A stretch of DNA of 5,780 bases from Ruminococcaceae bacterium UBA5396 (lineage in GTDB: Bacteria > Bacillota > Clostridia > Oscillospirales > Acutalibacteraceae), in assembly GCA_002410715.1 (NCBI GenBank), contig DHOG01000076.1, forward strand, positions 63,837 through 69,616, written 5' to 3'. Under the pieces are notes generated by a model, which saw only the letters and a list, made by a program, of their open reading frames with translations, was not told the DNA's origin and searched no databases. Both the position numbers and the translations under genes were made by a program. Shown piece after piece: positions 1-5,546 of this stretch (within the stretch, counting starts at the first letter, position 1; each line of letters starts with the position of its first letter).

Positions 1-100
1 CCGGGAACATAACGATAACCTGCTGCAAAGCATAAAGAAAAAGCTTGCCAAAACTCGGCCGTTCGTCGGGCAAATATCCATGGATGCGATTGTTTGACAT
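1..100 (-). CDS. NCS2-family nucleobase (uracil/xanthine-type) permease, N-terminal fragment
   Basis: Only the first 33 codons are inside the window; the gene runs off the left edge. Read from the ATG at 98-100, the peptide has a short hydrophilic start, then PDERPSFGKLFLYALQQ and VIVMFP. A soluble N-terminus with a P-D-E-R-P element, followed by a first membrane helix starting A-L-Q-Q/H-V near a M-F-P turn, is typical of the nucleobase:cation symporter-2 family (UraA/PbuX/PyrP-like), which imports uracil, xanthine or related bases across the cytoplasmic membrane. The start is fixed by a strong GAGGAGG site 9 nt upstream. The gene has its own promoter and a structured leader, and is divergent from the gene at 342. 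Substrate cannot be assigned from this fragment. Family assignment rests on recognition of a short segment, so confidence is moderate. Confidence 0.72.
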   Translation of the reverse strand, partial: MSNNRIHGYLPDERPSFGKLFLYALQQVIVMFP

Positions 101-109
101 ATAGTTAAA

Positions 110-116
110 CCTCCTC
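110..116 (-). promoter_or_regulatory. Shine-Dalgarno site of the NCS2 permease
   Basis: On the minus strand this reads GAGGAGG, 9 nt before the ATG at 98-100. It abuts the 3' strand of the proposed P1 stem (117-123) with no gap, so formation of that stem could affect ribosome access. Confidence 0.85.
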
Positions 117-188
117 AATAATATATCCCCACGCCGACCTCCCAGCCGACGATAAGACCAAGTTCTTAAACTCGAGCTTACTATTATT
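117..188 (-). promoter_or_regulatory. Structured 5' leader of the permease mRNA, candidate three-way-junction RNA element
   Basis: As minus-strand RNA this segment folds on paper into three helices. P1 is AAUAAUA (188-182) with UAUUAUU (123-117). P2 is a 12-position stem (180-169 with 164-153) capped by UAAG, with one C-U mismatch. P3 is CGUCGGC (151-145) with GUCGGCG (138-132) around the loop UGGGAG. Linkers are one nt (G181), one nt (U152) and eight nt (131-124, UGGGGAUA). Four G-U pairs in P2 and P3 would be A-C mismatches in plus-strand RNA, which favours function in the permease transcript. Location between promoter and Shine-Dalgarno suggests control of translation. It does not match the purine riboswitch core or another class I know. 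P1 is all A-U and weak; the whole is inference from pairing in one sequence. Confidence 0.45.
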
Positions 189-195
189 TCCCGAT

Positions 196-224
196 ATTAT
201 GACATAAAAAGACACAGTTGTAAA
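196..224 (-). promoter_or_regulatory. Promoter of the NCS2 permease
   Basis: On the minus strand: -35 TTTACA (224-219), a 17-nt spacer, and -10 CATAAT (201-196) preceded by TGT, an extended -10. Expected transcription start is near 189, giving a leader of about 90 nt before the ATG at 100. Confidence 0.7.
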
Positions 225-252
225 GCAAAACTGATTATATTTCATATCAAAG

Positions 253-270
253 TTGCGCAGCTCTCCGCAA
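253..270. promoter_or_regulatory. Palindromic operator candidate between the divergent promoters
   Basis: The 18-bp site has the symmetric pattern TTGCGnAGnnCTnCGCAA, with 14 of 18 positions in two-fold symmetry about 261.5. It ends five bases before the -35 element of the rightward promoter (276-281), so its centre lies near -50 for that gene and near -73 for the permease. Such a placement suits a dimeric regulator. No regulator gene is present in the window to pair with it. Confidence 0.4.
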
Positions 271-275
271 TTCAC

Positions 276-304
276 TTGAACATTATATTCAAACTTTATA
301 TAAT
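276..304 (+). promoter_or_regulatory. Promoter of the DUF4886 gene
   Basis: -35 TTGAAC (276-281), a 17-nt spacer, and a perfect -10 TATAAT (299-304). The start would be near 311, leaving a leader of about 30 nt with the GAGGAG ribosome binding site at 328-333, 8 nt before the ATG. Confidence 0.75.
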
Positions 305-341
305 AAATAGAAGCATAAATCAAAAATGAGGAGCGAAAATT

Positions 342-1109
342 ATGAAACCAATTAAGTTGCTTGCGATCGGCAATAGTTTTTCGGTGGATGCAGTTGAATA
401 TTTAAGGAATATTGCATTGTCGGAGGGAGTTAATATTCTGATCGGCAATTTATATATCGGCGGCTGCCCACTGGAACGGCACTGGAATAATGCAATGCAG
501 GATAGCCACGACTATTGCTACTACAGGTTTGCCGAAGAGACCACCGCAACCAACGATGCTGGGCTCCTTGAAACTATAAAATCTGAAGAATGGGATTACA
601 TAACACTTCAGCAAGCCAGCTATGCAAGCGGACAATTTGAAACCTATGAACCTTATTTGACACGGCTTTCGGCTTTTGTAAAAGAAAATGCACCACAGGC
701 AGAACAACTGATTCACCAGACATGGGCCTATGAAATAGACAGCGACCACGGCGGTTTTGCAAGTTATGGTAACGATCAGAAAACCATGTTCAAGTGTTTA
801 AAAGACGCATATGGCCGCGCGGCAGAACTGCTCCATGCAAGGACGATTCCATGCGGTGAAGCCGTGCAGCTCGCCCGCTCGACTGCTTTGTTTGATTATG
901 CCAACGGTGGAAAACCACTCAACCGCGACGGCTTTCATGCAAGCATCCCTCACGGCAGATATTTGCTGGGCATTGTCTGGTATGAGACGCTGATTGGTAA
1001 ACCCTTGGTGGGTACATACCGACCCGATGATCATTGCAATCCGATCAGCCAATCAGAAGCCGAAATTCTGAGAAAATGTGCGCATCAAGCGGTGACAATG
1101 TACCGATAG
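342..1109 (+). CDS. DUF4886 / SGNH-hydrolase-like protein
   Basis: A 255-aa protein with no signal peptide or membrane segment, so probably cytoplasmic. The N-terminus has AIGNSFS, with Ser12 in the position of the SGNH/GDSL nucleophile right after a beta strand. A second block has the glycine pair Gly40-Gly41 in IGGCPLERH. In place of the usual G-x-N-D block there is TLQQAS (residues 88-93), as I expect in DUF4886. The C-terminal block DGFHAS supplies Asp196 and His199 in the D-x-x-H arrangement of the catalytic dyad. The fold thus suggests an esterase or acyl hydrolase, perhaps acting on acylated sugars or other small molecules, but the substrate is unknown. The ATG is supported by GAGGAG at 328-333. 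It is a single-gene transcript, divergent from the permease and convergent with metH. Family call is fairly sure; activity is inferred. Confidence 0.85.
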   Translation: MKPIKLLAIGNSFSVDAVEYLRNIALSEGVNILIGNLYIGGCPLERHWNNAMQDSHDYCYYRFAEETTATNDAGLLETIKSEEWDYITLQQASYASGQFETYEPYLTRLSAFVKENAPQAEQLIHQTWAYEIDSDHGGFASYGNDQKTMFKCLKDAYGRAAELLHARTIPCGEAVQLARSTALFDYANGGKPLNRDGFHASIPHGRYLLGIVWYETLIGKPLVGTYRPDDHCNPISQSEAEILRKCAHQAVTMYR

Positions 1110-1134
1110 TCAATACCACTTCATAAGCCGGTGC

Positions 1135-1380
1135 GAAAGTTCTTTCTACTGCATCACTAGCCCTAGCAATTAAAAAACTCCTTCCGTCAGGCTTCTGCCT
1201 GCGCATCCCTCGTAGAGGGATGTTTCCCTCAGAGGGAGAGGCTAACCCGGCTCCCTCTCAGAGGGAGCTGTCGCCCGTGGGCGACTGAGGGAGATTTTAA
1301 TAGGTTATATTTATGAAAGTGATATTCTAACCGCTCCCTCCGGCACTCCGTGCCACCTCCCGGGGGGAGGGAGGCTAGCC
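1135..1380. repeat. Composite dispersed hairpin repeat (REP/MITE-like), copy 1
   Basis: The first 144 nt (1135-1278) recur at 5638-5780 in the same orientation with about six substitutions and one single-base gap. The element is a string of hairpins: CAGGC/GCCTG (1188-1201), ATCCCTC/GAGGGAT (1205-1221), TCCCT/AGGGA (1225-1237), GCTCCCTC/GAGGGAGC (1250-1268) and GTCGCCC/GGGCGAC (1270-1285), followed by another GAGGGAG (1287-1293). After an AT-rich 40-bp spacer, a diverged inverted copy of the last module follows (about 1331-1380), with hairpins GGCAC/GTGCC (1342-1354) and CCTCCC/GGGAGG (1356-1370), ending GGCTAGCC. No coding capacity is visible. It fills most of the 365-bp gene-free gap between the convergent gene ends, a usual home for such repeats. 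The exact ends are uncertain. Confidence 0.85.
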
Positions 1381-1396
1381 TTGCCCGCGTCAAAAC

Positions 1397-1408
1397 AGGC
1401 AAAAGCCT
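1397..1408 (-). terminator. Small hairpin with T-run, possible secondary terminator after metH
   Basis: Read on the minus strand, AGGC-TTTT-GCCT (1408-1397) is followed by GTTTTG. The four-bp stem is short and the T-run brief, so this is a weak candidate that could back up the larger hairpin at 1415-1454 for transcripts leaving metH. Confidence 0.25.
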
Positions 1409-1414
1409 ACAATG

Positions 1415-1460
1415 ACAGCCGCGACAAACCTTCTCTTGGGTTTATTGCGGCTGTTTTATT
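1415..1460. terminator. Intrinsic terminator between convergent genes
   Basis: ACAGCCGC (1415-1422) pairs perfectly with GCGGCTGT (1447-1454). An inner AAACC/GGTTT stem (1426-1430 with 1439-1443) continues it to a loop of eight bases. On the plus strand it is followed directly by TTTATT, a good terminator for rightward transcripts from the DUF4886 gene and the repeat. It also starts 20 nt after the metH stop, so metH mRNA would carry the same hairpin, but on that side the tail is CATTGT, without a clear T-tract. Confidence 0.75.
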
Positions 1461-1474
1461 GTCTCAACTATTTG

Positions 1475-3850
1475 TCAACCCATTACACTCTTTGCAATAT
1501 CAACCGATTCCTTTGCATCATGTGCGTAGAAATCCGCCCCAATCTTCATCGCATATTCCGGCGTGAGTACCGCTCCGCCTACCATAATTTTTGCAGGAAC
1601 ATTACTTTGGCGGAGCAGAGTAATGGTTTTTTCCATGCTTTTCAGCGTAGTGGTCATCAGCGCACTTAAGCCCACCATATCAGCCCTATGCTGAACCGCA
1701 GCATCAACCACCGTCTGATAATCAACATCACGTCCCAGATCAATCACGGTATAACCGTAGTTTTCAAGCAGTACCTTTACAATATTTTTTCCAATGTCGT
1801 GAATATCGCCTTTTACCGTTGCCAAAACAATTTTCCCCTTGCTGACGGTATTGACATTCTGCTCATTCAGCTTTTGCTTTATAACTTCAAACGCCGCCTG
1901 CGCCGCACTCGCCGACTGAATCAGCTGCGGCAGAAACAGCGTTCCTTTTTCAAATTCCGCCCCCGTTTTATCCAGCGCAGGAATCAGGTAAGAATTCACG
2001 ATTTCCATCGGCTCTCTTGTTTCAAGCATTGCTTTGGTAATCTGTGCCGCATCGTTTTTAAGACCGCTTTCCACAGCCCGAATCAGATCATCGGTTCGGA
2101 CTGCCGCCTGCTTTGATACCGATGCCGCCTGTTCGGCGGTATTGGAAGCATATATGTTAATATATGCTGCTGCTCCGACATCGTCGTAATTCAAAACATC
2201 AAAGGCACGGACAGCTCCGGTCATGGCAGCAACATTTGGATTCATGATCGGCAGATCAAGACCGTTGGCAAGCGCAAGTGTAAGGAAAGTCTGATTTATC
2301 AGCTCCCGCCCGGGAAGCCCAAACGATATGTTAGACACACCAAGCACCGTTTTAAGCCCCAGCTTCTCCTTACACATCCGAAGCGCCTTAAGGGTTTCTC
2401 CTGCTGCCTTTTGCTCCGCCGATGCCGTAAGCGTCAGACAATCTATAAATATATTTTCACGCGGAATCCCCATTTCCAAAGCCCGAATTAAGATTCGATG
2501 TGCAATATTAAAGCGGTGCTTGGCATCGGTGGGAATGCCGTTTTTGTCTAGGGTAAGCCCCACAACCGCGGCGCCGTATTTTTTAACCAGCGGAAGGATT
2601 TCCTTTAGGGAATCCTCGTCTCCGTTAACCGAATTGACAATTGCCTTGCCGTGGTAGATCCGCAGACCTGCCTCAATTACAGCCGGATCGCTTGAATCCA
2701 ACTGGAGGGGGGCGTCTACCACCCCCTGAAGCGCCTGAACACTTCGTACCATCATCTGCTTTTCGTCAATTTCAGGAATGCCCACGTTTACGTCCAGAAC
2801 GTCGGCACCTGCTTGTGTCTGCTGAAGTGCCTGAGCAAGAATATAATCGATATCCTGCTGAAGCAGCGCTTCCTTGAACAGCTTTTTCCCCGTCGGGTTG
2901 ATTCGCTCACCGATAATCCGCACCCGATCAATCGGGACTGCTTTGGTTGCACTGCAGACCGCCGCCGGAATACTTGGAACTTTTTTTACCGGCTGTAAGC
3001 AAGCAAGAACAGAGCCGACTGCCACAATTGTTTCGGGCGTGGTACCGCAGCAGCCTCCCACAATTCTGATCCCAAGCGGCACCAGGCGTCCGATCTGCTG
3101 GGCAAAATCTGACGGCGATATATTGAAAGCACCGCTGTCGGGATCCGGCAAGCCGGCATTTGGCTTTACAATAATAGGCAGGGTTGTCCATTGTGAAAGT
3201 TCTTCCACCAAAGGTGCAAGCTCATCGGGACCAAGCGAGCAGTTTATGCCCACGGCATCCACTCCCATACCCTCCAGCGTCAGCGCCATTGAGGAGACGC
3301 AGCAGCCTGTAAAGGTTCGTCGATTGTTTTCAAACGACATGGTACACATCACAGGCAGATTACAGTTTTCCTTTGCGGCAAGCACGGCAGCACGAGCCTC
3401 TCCGAGGTCTGACAATGTTTCAAGAACAATGATATCCGCCCCCGCATCTGCCCCGGCACGCACCTGCTCTGCAAAAACATCCACTGCATTCTCAAAAGAA
3501 AGGCTGCCTGTCGGTTCCAGCAGCTGCCCAATCGGACCGATATCCAGCGCAATTAGGCAGCCTGTTCCCTCAGTCGCTTGCTTTGCCGCCCAAACACCCG
3601 CTGTCACGACTTCCCGTACAGAATACCCGCTTGCCGCCAGCTTATGACGGTTCGCCCCGAATGTATTGGAATAGATCACATCCGCTCCGCTTTCAATATA
3701 CGCGCGGTGTATGGATGTGATTGTTTCGGGATGCGTCAGATTCAGCAGCTCCGGCAGTGCGCCGAGCGGAAGCCCCTCTCTTTGGAGCATGGTGCCCATT
3801 GCGCCATCCAGAATTACAAATGGTTTATTCAGCAATCCTTGAAAATTCAC
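1475..3850 (-). CDS. metH: Cobalamin-dependent methionine synthase, short form without reactivation domain
   Basis: Transfers the methyl group of 5-methyl-THF through methylcobalamin to homocysteine, giving methionine. From a GTG at 3848-3850 the protein has 791 aa. Residues 1-290 form the homocysteine-binding barrel, with DGAMGT at 15-20 and zinc ligands Cys204 and Cys267-Cys268 (GGCCGT). Residues about 310-570 form the pterin-binding barrel: GERINPTG (314), DVNVG (353), LDSSDP (384), NSVNG (406). Residues about 580-670 are the helical cap. The cobalamin domain has D-x-H-x-x-G at 682-687 with His684 as lower cobalt ligand, GLSAL (727) and GGA (758). The protein stops there, unlike the roughly 1,200-aa E. 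coli enzyme, and resembles the short Thermotoga type. The GTG is chosen over an upstream in-frame ATG at 3943 because AAGGGGAG lies 6 nt before it and the longer start would overlap the preceding gene by 119 nt. Confidence 0.96.
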   Translation of the reverse strand: MNFQGLLNKPFVILDGAMGTMLQREGLPLGALPELLNLTHPETITSIHRAYIESGADVIYSNTFGANRHKLAASGYSVREVVTAGVWAAKQATEGTGCLIALDIGPIGQLLEPTGSLSFENAVDVFAEQVRAGADAGADIIVLETLSDLGEARAAVLAAKENCNLPVMCTMSFENNRRTFTGCCVSSMALTLEGMGVDAVGINCSLGPDELAPLVEELSQWTTLPIIVKPNAGLPDPDSGAFNISPSDFAQQIGRLVPLGIRIVGGCCGTTPETIVAVGSVLACLQPVKKVPSIPAAVCSATKAVPIDRVRIIGERINPTGKKLFKEALLQQDIDYILAQALQQTQAGADVLDVNVGIPEIDEKQMMVRSVQALQGVVDAPLQLDSSDPAVIEAGLRIYHGKAIVNSVNGDEDSLKEILPLVKKYGAAVVGLTLDKNGIPTDAKHRFNIAHRILIRALEMGIPRENIFIDCLTLTASAEQKAAGETLKALRMCKEKLGLKTVLGVSNISFGLPGRELINQTFLTLALANGLDLPIMNPNVAAMTGAVRAFDVLNYDDVGAAAYINIYASNTAEQAASVSKQAAVRTDDLIRAVESGLKNDAAQITKAMLETREPMEIVNSYLIPALDKTGAEFEKGTLFLPQLIQSASAAQAAFEVIKQKLNEQNVNTVSKGKIVLATVKGDIHDIGKNIVKVLLENYGYTVIDLGRDVDYQTVVDAAVQHRADMVGLSALMTTTLKSMEKTITLLRQSNVPAKIMVGGAVLTPEYAMKIGADFYAHDAKESVDIAKSVMG

Positions 3851-4547
3851 AGGTATCTCCCCTTTTTCTGAATGAGCAGCTATTACGCAGGAGGCATTCC
3901 GCACAGCCTTCGCTAACTGATTGAGTCGGTTTGTTTCCGACACCGATTACCGCGGTAACCGATTTTCTTGGCGTTAATATGCTTGAATCGTTGGCACAAA
4001 GTCCGATTTTTCTTGGCGCGTCCAGCGTTTTAAGAAAATCCCGCTGAATTTCAATTGGGAAATCTCCATAACCCGGACTGTATCTGGTTGTGAAATAGCA
4101 GTCCGAAAGCTGCCGTTTTATGGTGGTTACAGCATCGTCACAAAGCTGTTCCACAGCGGCAGTAGCACAGCTGTCCATCACAAGTCCAAATGATAAGTCG
4201 GAAGCCTGCGCCTGCCGAATCAGCCGGTCGGCATGCCCCGACAATGTAGCCGCCAGCATTACAACATGACTGCTGTATTTTAGATGAGCCGCAATATCAT
4301 GCCCTTGGAAAACCAGGTCACAGCCTTGCAGTTTCACATAATCATCCATGACCGTTATGGGAATGACGGTATAGACACATTTGGGGCGAACACAAGCAGA
4401 AAGCTCCTCTACACAGCGTTTAAAAAGAGTATAAGAAGCTTGATCAGGCTGGTTTGTACCATATCCAAGATAGCGAAATACCTCGGCAGGGTTGATCACC
4501 GGCGGAAGAGGTGGCTCGTAAACCGATAATGTTGGCTGTTTCTTCAA
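3825..4547 (-). CDS. Stand-alone methionine synthase activation-domain protein
   Basis: A 240-aa homolog of the C-terminal SAM-binding reactivation domain of MetH. In the family this domain binds SAM and supports reductive methylation of cob(II)alamin after accidental oxidation. Visible marks are FRYLGYG (24-30), AATLSGHADRLI (99-110), the signature RYSPGYGDFP (155-164), where R and PGY match the SAM-binding R-x(4)-PGY region, and KSVTAVIGVG (195-204). The tail adds Cys215, Cys218, Cys224 and Cys233 (C-x2-C-x5-C-x8-C), not part of the E. coli domain. It lies 16 nt after metF and overlaps metH by 26 nt, so it belongs to the same operon; Thermotoga maritima also encodes this domain beside its short MetH. 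The start is TTG (4545-4547) with GGGG 6 nt upstream; no ATG is close, so the exact start is less certain than the identity. Confidence 0.9.
   Translation of the reverse strand: MKKQPTLSVYEPPLPPVINPAEVFRYLGYGTNQPDQASYTLFKRCVEELSACVRPKCVYTVIPITVMDDYVKLQGCDLVFQGHDIAAHLKYSSHVVMLAATLSGHADRLIRQAQASDLSFGLVMDSCATAAVEQLCDDAVTTIKRQLSDCYFTTRYSPGYGDFPIEIQRDFLKTLDAPRKIGLCANDSSILTPRKSVTAVIGVGNKPTQSVSEGCAECLLRNSCSFRKRGDTCEFSRIAE
3857..3864 (-). promoter_or_regulatory. Shine-Dalgarno site that sets the GTG start of metH
   Basis: On the minus strand AAGGGGAG ends 6 nt before GTG (3848-3850). It lies inside the last codons of the activation-protein gene, within the Arg-Lys-Arg-Gly-Asp segment, and the codon of that protein's last cysteine shares two bases with the metH start. 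This argues for translational coupling. Confidence 0.75.
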
Positions 4548-4563
4548 TGGTAACCCCGCTTTG

Positions 4564-5427
4564 CTATGAAATCAATGATGAAATGCTTTGGCTGATTTTT
4601 CTCGCAACCAATGGATTATTCATGGTGTAGAGATGAATGCCCTGCACGCCATTGGAAATAAGGTCAACAATCTGGTCAACTGCATAGGCAATTCCCGCGT
4701 CGCGAAGCGCCACCGGATTGTGTTCATATTTGCTGATCATTTTTGTAAATTTCGCAGGCAAGCTGGCAGCGCTCAACGATATCATACGCTCAATCTGGTT
4801 TTTATTCAAAACAGGCATTATTCCGGCTTCAATCGGAACATTGATTCCGGCAATACGCGCCCGCTCCAAAAACGAATAGAACACCGAATTGTCGAAAAAC
4901 AGTTGTGAAATCAGGTGATCTGCCCCCGCGTCCACCTTTTTACGAAGGTTAAGTATGTCGTCAATCATATTATCGCTTTCGGGGTGGCCATGCGGGTAAC
5001 ATGCCCCCGAAATATGAAATTCTCCCTGACTGCGAATAAATTCAACAAGCTCACTCGCATAGTGAAAATCGGACTTGGGCGGGATGTCCGGCCTTTTATC
5101 GCCTCGAAGCGCCAAAATGTTTTTTATTCCATTCTCTTTCAGCTGCCTGAGAATTTCAACAATATCTTCCCGGCTATCGTTAACACAAGTTAAATGAGCC
5201 ATCGGCTCAATATGATATTTATTCTTAACAATTGAAGCAATTTCACAGGTCGAACGGTCAGCGGGATTACCGCCCGCACCGTAGGTTACGCTGATAAAAT
5301 CGGGACTTAGTCCCCCAAGCTGATCCAGCGTGCTGTAAATCGTCTCAATCGAGCCGGTCTTCTTGGGCGGAAAGATTTCAAAAGAATAAACGGTTTGTTT
5401 CTTCTTAAATAATTCTGCAATTGACAT
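4564..5427 (-). CDS. metF: 5,10-methylenetetrahydrofolate reductase
   Basis: Reduces 5,10-methylene-THF to 5-methyl-THF with FAD, feeding the MetH encoded downstream. The 287-aa protein has the family length (E. coli about 296) and all main marks: SFEIFPPK with catalytic-type Glu17 (15-22), SVTYGAGG (46-53), ALRGD with Asp110 that contacts flavin and folate in E. coli MetF, GACYPHGHPE (141-150), ISQLFFD with Gln175, and GIHLYTMN (263-270) near the C-terminus. I take the ATG at 5425-5427 as start: GAGGTGA (5433-5439) sits 5 nt before it. An in-frame GTG three codons upstream (5434-5436) lies within that site and has no ribosome site of its own. It is the first gene of the operon, with its own promoter. 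No MetV-like partner gene is present, which speaks for methionine synthesis rather than a Wood-Ljungdahl complex. Confidence 0.96.
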   Translation of the reverse strand: MSIAELFKKKQTVYSFEIFPPKKTGSIETIYSTLDQLGGLSPDFISVTYGAGGNPADRSTCEIASIVKNKYHIEPMAHLTCVNDSREDIVEILRQLKENGIKNILALRGDKRPDIPPKSDFHYASELVEFIRSQGEFHISGACYPHGHPESDNMIDDILNLRKKVDAGADHLISQLFFDNSVFYSFLERARIAGINVPIEAGIMPVLNKNQIERMISLSAASLPAKFTKMISKYEHNPVALRDAGIAYAVDQIVDLISNGVQGIHLYTMNNPLVARKISQSISSLIS

Positions 5428-5457
5428 TTCTGTCACCTCATATATGTTTTATAGCCT

Positions 5458-5500
5458 TCGATAGGGATTTGCCGCCATCCCAAAAGAAGAATTGTATCGA
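5458..5500 (-). promoter_or_regulatory. Structured 5' leader of the metF operon
   Basis: As minus-strand RNA, UCGAUA (5500-5495) pairs with UAUCGA (5463-5458), and GGGAU (5481-5477) pairs with AUCCC (5468-5464) around the loop GGCGGCAA. The two stems are contiguous on the 3' side and separated on the 5' side by a 13-nt pyrimidine-rich bulge (5494-5482). The outer stem starts at the predicted transcription start. The Shine-Dalgarno site follows 18 nt later. No terminator T-run follows. I do not recognise a known riboswitch class; it may be an unknown regulator or only an mRNA-stabilising stem. Confidence 0.35.
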
Positions 5501-5506
5501 TTATTT

Positions 5507-5535
5507 ATCATACATGATTTGGATAATTATTGCAA
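5507..5535 (-). promoter_or_regulatory. Promoter of the metF operon
   Basis: On the minus strand: -35 TTGCAA (5535-5530), a 17-nt spacer, and -10 TATGAT (5512-5507). The predicted start is near 5500, about 73 nt before the metF ATG. No other convincing promoter is seen before the two downstream genes, so one transcript likely covers all three. Confidence 0.7.
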
Positions 5536-5540
5536 TAATT
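5525..5540. promoter_or_regulatory. Perfect 16-bp palindrome over the metF -35 element, operator candidate
   Basis: AATTATTGCAATAATT is identical to its reverse complement over all 16 bases and is centred on the -35 hexamer TTGCAA. A dimeric repressor bound here would block RNA polymerase. The site is unlike the palindrome at 253-270, so a different regulator is implied. AT-richness makes a chance palindrome somewhat easier, but 16 exact positions on the -35 is notable. Confidence 0.45.
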
Positions 5541-5546
5541 TGACTA

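Noticed and set aside
101..195. Purine riboswitch in the permease leader
   Set aside because: The conserved junction and kissing-loop elements of the class are absent, and the junction linkers have a different length pattern.
105..323. 72-codon minus-strand open frame in the divergent control region
   Set aside because: It spans both promoters and the leader, has no credible ribosome site or recognisable family, and ends at the permease start region; better explained as chance in regulatory DNA.
1135..1380. CRISPR array
   Set aside because: The reiterated short motifs are hairpin arms without regular repeats and equal-length unique spacers, and no cas genes are near.
2874..3647. Long plus-strand open frame of 257 codons antisense to metH
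   Set aside because: It lies wholly inside a well-conserved coding region on the other strand, has no domain I recognise, and is the usual shadow frame of a gene with such codon usage.
1475..3850. MetH truncated by a nonsense mutation
   Set aside because: The protein ends cleanly after the cobalamin domain, and the missing domain is encoded next door, so this is a natural split form and not a broken gene.
3851..3943. N-terminal extension of MetH by 31 residues from an upstream ATG
   Set aside because: The extension would overlap the activation gene by 119 nt and does not resemble the MetH N-terminus; the GTG at 3850 has a good ribosome site and gives the normal family start.
5428..5436. GTG start of metF three codons upstream
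   Set aside because: The GTG is inside the GAGGTGA ribosome site; the ATG at 5427 has that site at proper spacing.
5428..5500. S-box, T-box or cobalamin riboswitch before metF
   Set aside because: The leader from the predicted start is only about 73 nt and has none of the conserved boxes or a terminator.
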